A DNA stretch of 64,000 bases from NCBI GenBank assembly GCA_014607495.2, contig CP053148.1, positions 12,338,001 to 12,402,000 of the forward strand, read 5' to 3'. The position numbers were made by a program, and so were the translations under genes. Positions 63,545 through 64,000 of this stretch are shown here, one piece after another. The notes beneath the pieces are model-generated. The model had not been told where the DNA came from, did no database searches, and worked only from the letters and a program-made list of their open reading frames with translations. Positions within the stretch are counted from its first letter, which is position 1. Every line of letters starts with the position of its first letter. The stretch comes from Carposina sasakii. Lineage: Eukaryota; Arthropoda; Insecta; Lepidoptera; Carposinidae.

Positions 63545-63735
63545 ACGGCTATGTTCCCAAAAGGTGGTAGCCATAACTACAGGATTACGAAGCTCCTGCA
63601 GTCTCGTTTATTTAGCTTTGCACACGTTTAATTAGCACTATGACAAATTGCTAGCTTATCGCCTGAGGGAACGCCCCTGAGTACCTTAGTCGACTCTTAC
63701 GACATGCAGGAAAGGAGAGGCAGCTGATGTATTTT
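63545..63735 (+). repeat. 'ACATGCACGGA' family, copy 8
   Basis: This forward copy runs from TGTTCCCAAAAGGTGGTAGC through TTGCTAGCTTATCGCCTGAG to CTTACGACATGCAGGAAAGG. Confidence 0.7.
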
Positions 63736-64000
63736 TGAAGTTCATTTTTGTAGAGTGAATTATCATGTCGTATTTTATGCCTGAGGTCATGTGTACACAC
63801 ACATCTCTTTCGAAATCAGTTTTCTATCAGGTTTGCTTTCTTATTTTTATTTTAAGTTTAATGAGGAATATTTATTTTCAACACTAAGCTATGCAAAGCC
63901 AATACCAACATTTTTCATGTGTACTTAACACTTCAATCGTTTGCTTTATAATCTAATCAAAGAAAACAATATCAAGCTTTTCTATGCTATTCTAAATAAT

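Larger units (their letters stand above)
60138..64000. other. Sequence 3' of Flo1, no gene seen
   Basis: This is AT-rich DNA that may include the Flo1 3' UTR at its start, although no canonical AATAAA lies within the first few hundred bases. It contains a partial GTCGATTC-family MITE at about 60580-60640, a foldback element at 62439-62828 and two ACATGCACGGA-family copies. The open frames present are short and unassigned. Confidence 0.6.

Noticed and set aside
1..64000. CRISPR array, phage, plasmid or bacterial operon
   Set aside because: No regularly spaced identical repeats, no ribosome-binding sites and no polycistronic genes are visible. The introns, LTR elements and SINEs are eukaryotic.

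Overview
This window looks like nuclear DNA of a moth or butterfly. It is AT-rich, its host genes have many short exons separated by GT-AG introns of up to 7.5 kb, and it is packed with repeat families I recognise as lepidopteran: RTE-type LINE debris, tRNA-derived SINEs, many foldback MITEs, and the interspersed family whose core reads GCCCGCGACTTCGTCCGCG. No operon, bacterial gene, CRISPR array or intact tRNA/rRNA gene is visible. Exon boundaries below were worked out by hand from splice signals, codon phase and family resemblance.

Three host genes can be assembled. (1) On the minus strand, 13840 to 3382, lies an eight-exon SLC46/proton-coupled-folate-transporter-like gene of the major facilitator superfamily (457 codons). 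Its last exon is duplicated 888 bp away as a broken copy, among pieces of an antisense RTE LINE. (2) On the minus strand, 25497 to 18652, lies a complete seven-exon nuclear receptor of the NR2E class (516 aa; best match in memory is Hr83). It has both zinc fingers, a long Ser/Pro-rich hinge and a ligand-binding domain. (3) On the plus strand, 43743 to 60137, lies a nine-exon flotillin-1 gene (425 aa) running from the SPFH domain through the Glu/Ala-rich coiled coil to the C terminus.

Between the nuclear receptor and flotillin lies the main mobile-DNA feature (33482-41716). This is a minus-strand Ty3/Gypsy LTR retrotransposon with apparently identical 251-bp LTRs, a tRNA-Trp primer-binding site and a Cys-His-Cys-Cys Gag finger, which are hallmarks of the CsRn1/Kabuki lineage. 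A 3.7-kb Jockey-clade LINE, flanked by a 10-bp target duplication, has inserted into its left LTR. The LTR element has a 4-5-bp target duplication of its own and one visible frameshift in integrase, so both insertions look young.

The remaining DNA is intergenic or intronic sequence filled with MITEs, several nested inside one another, SINE copies and repeat families with five to eight copies each. I found no evidence for a wholly new biological system. The most notable signals are the nested retroelements, the shattered terminal-exon duplication of the transporter, the stop codon lying inside a consensus splice donor in that exon, and the inverted repeat pair just upstream of flotillin-1.
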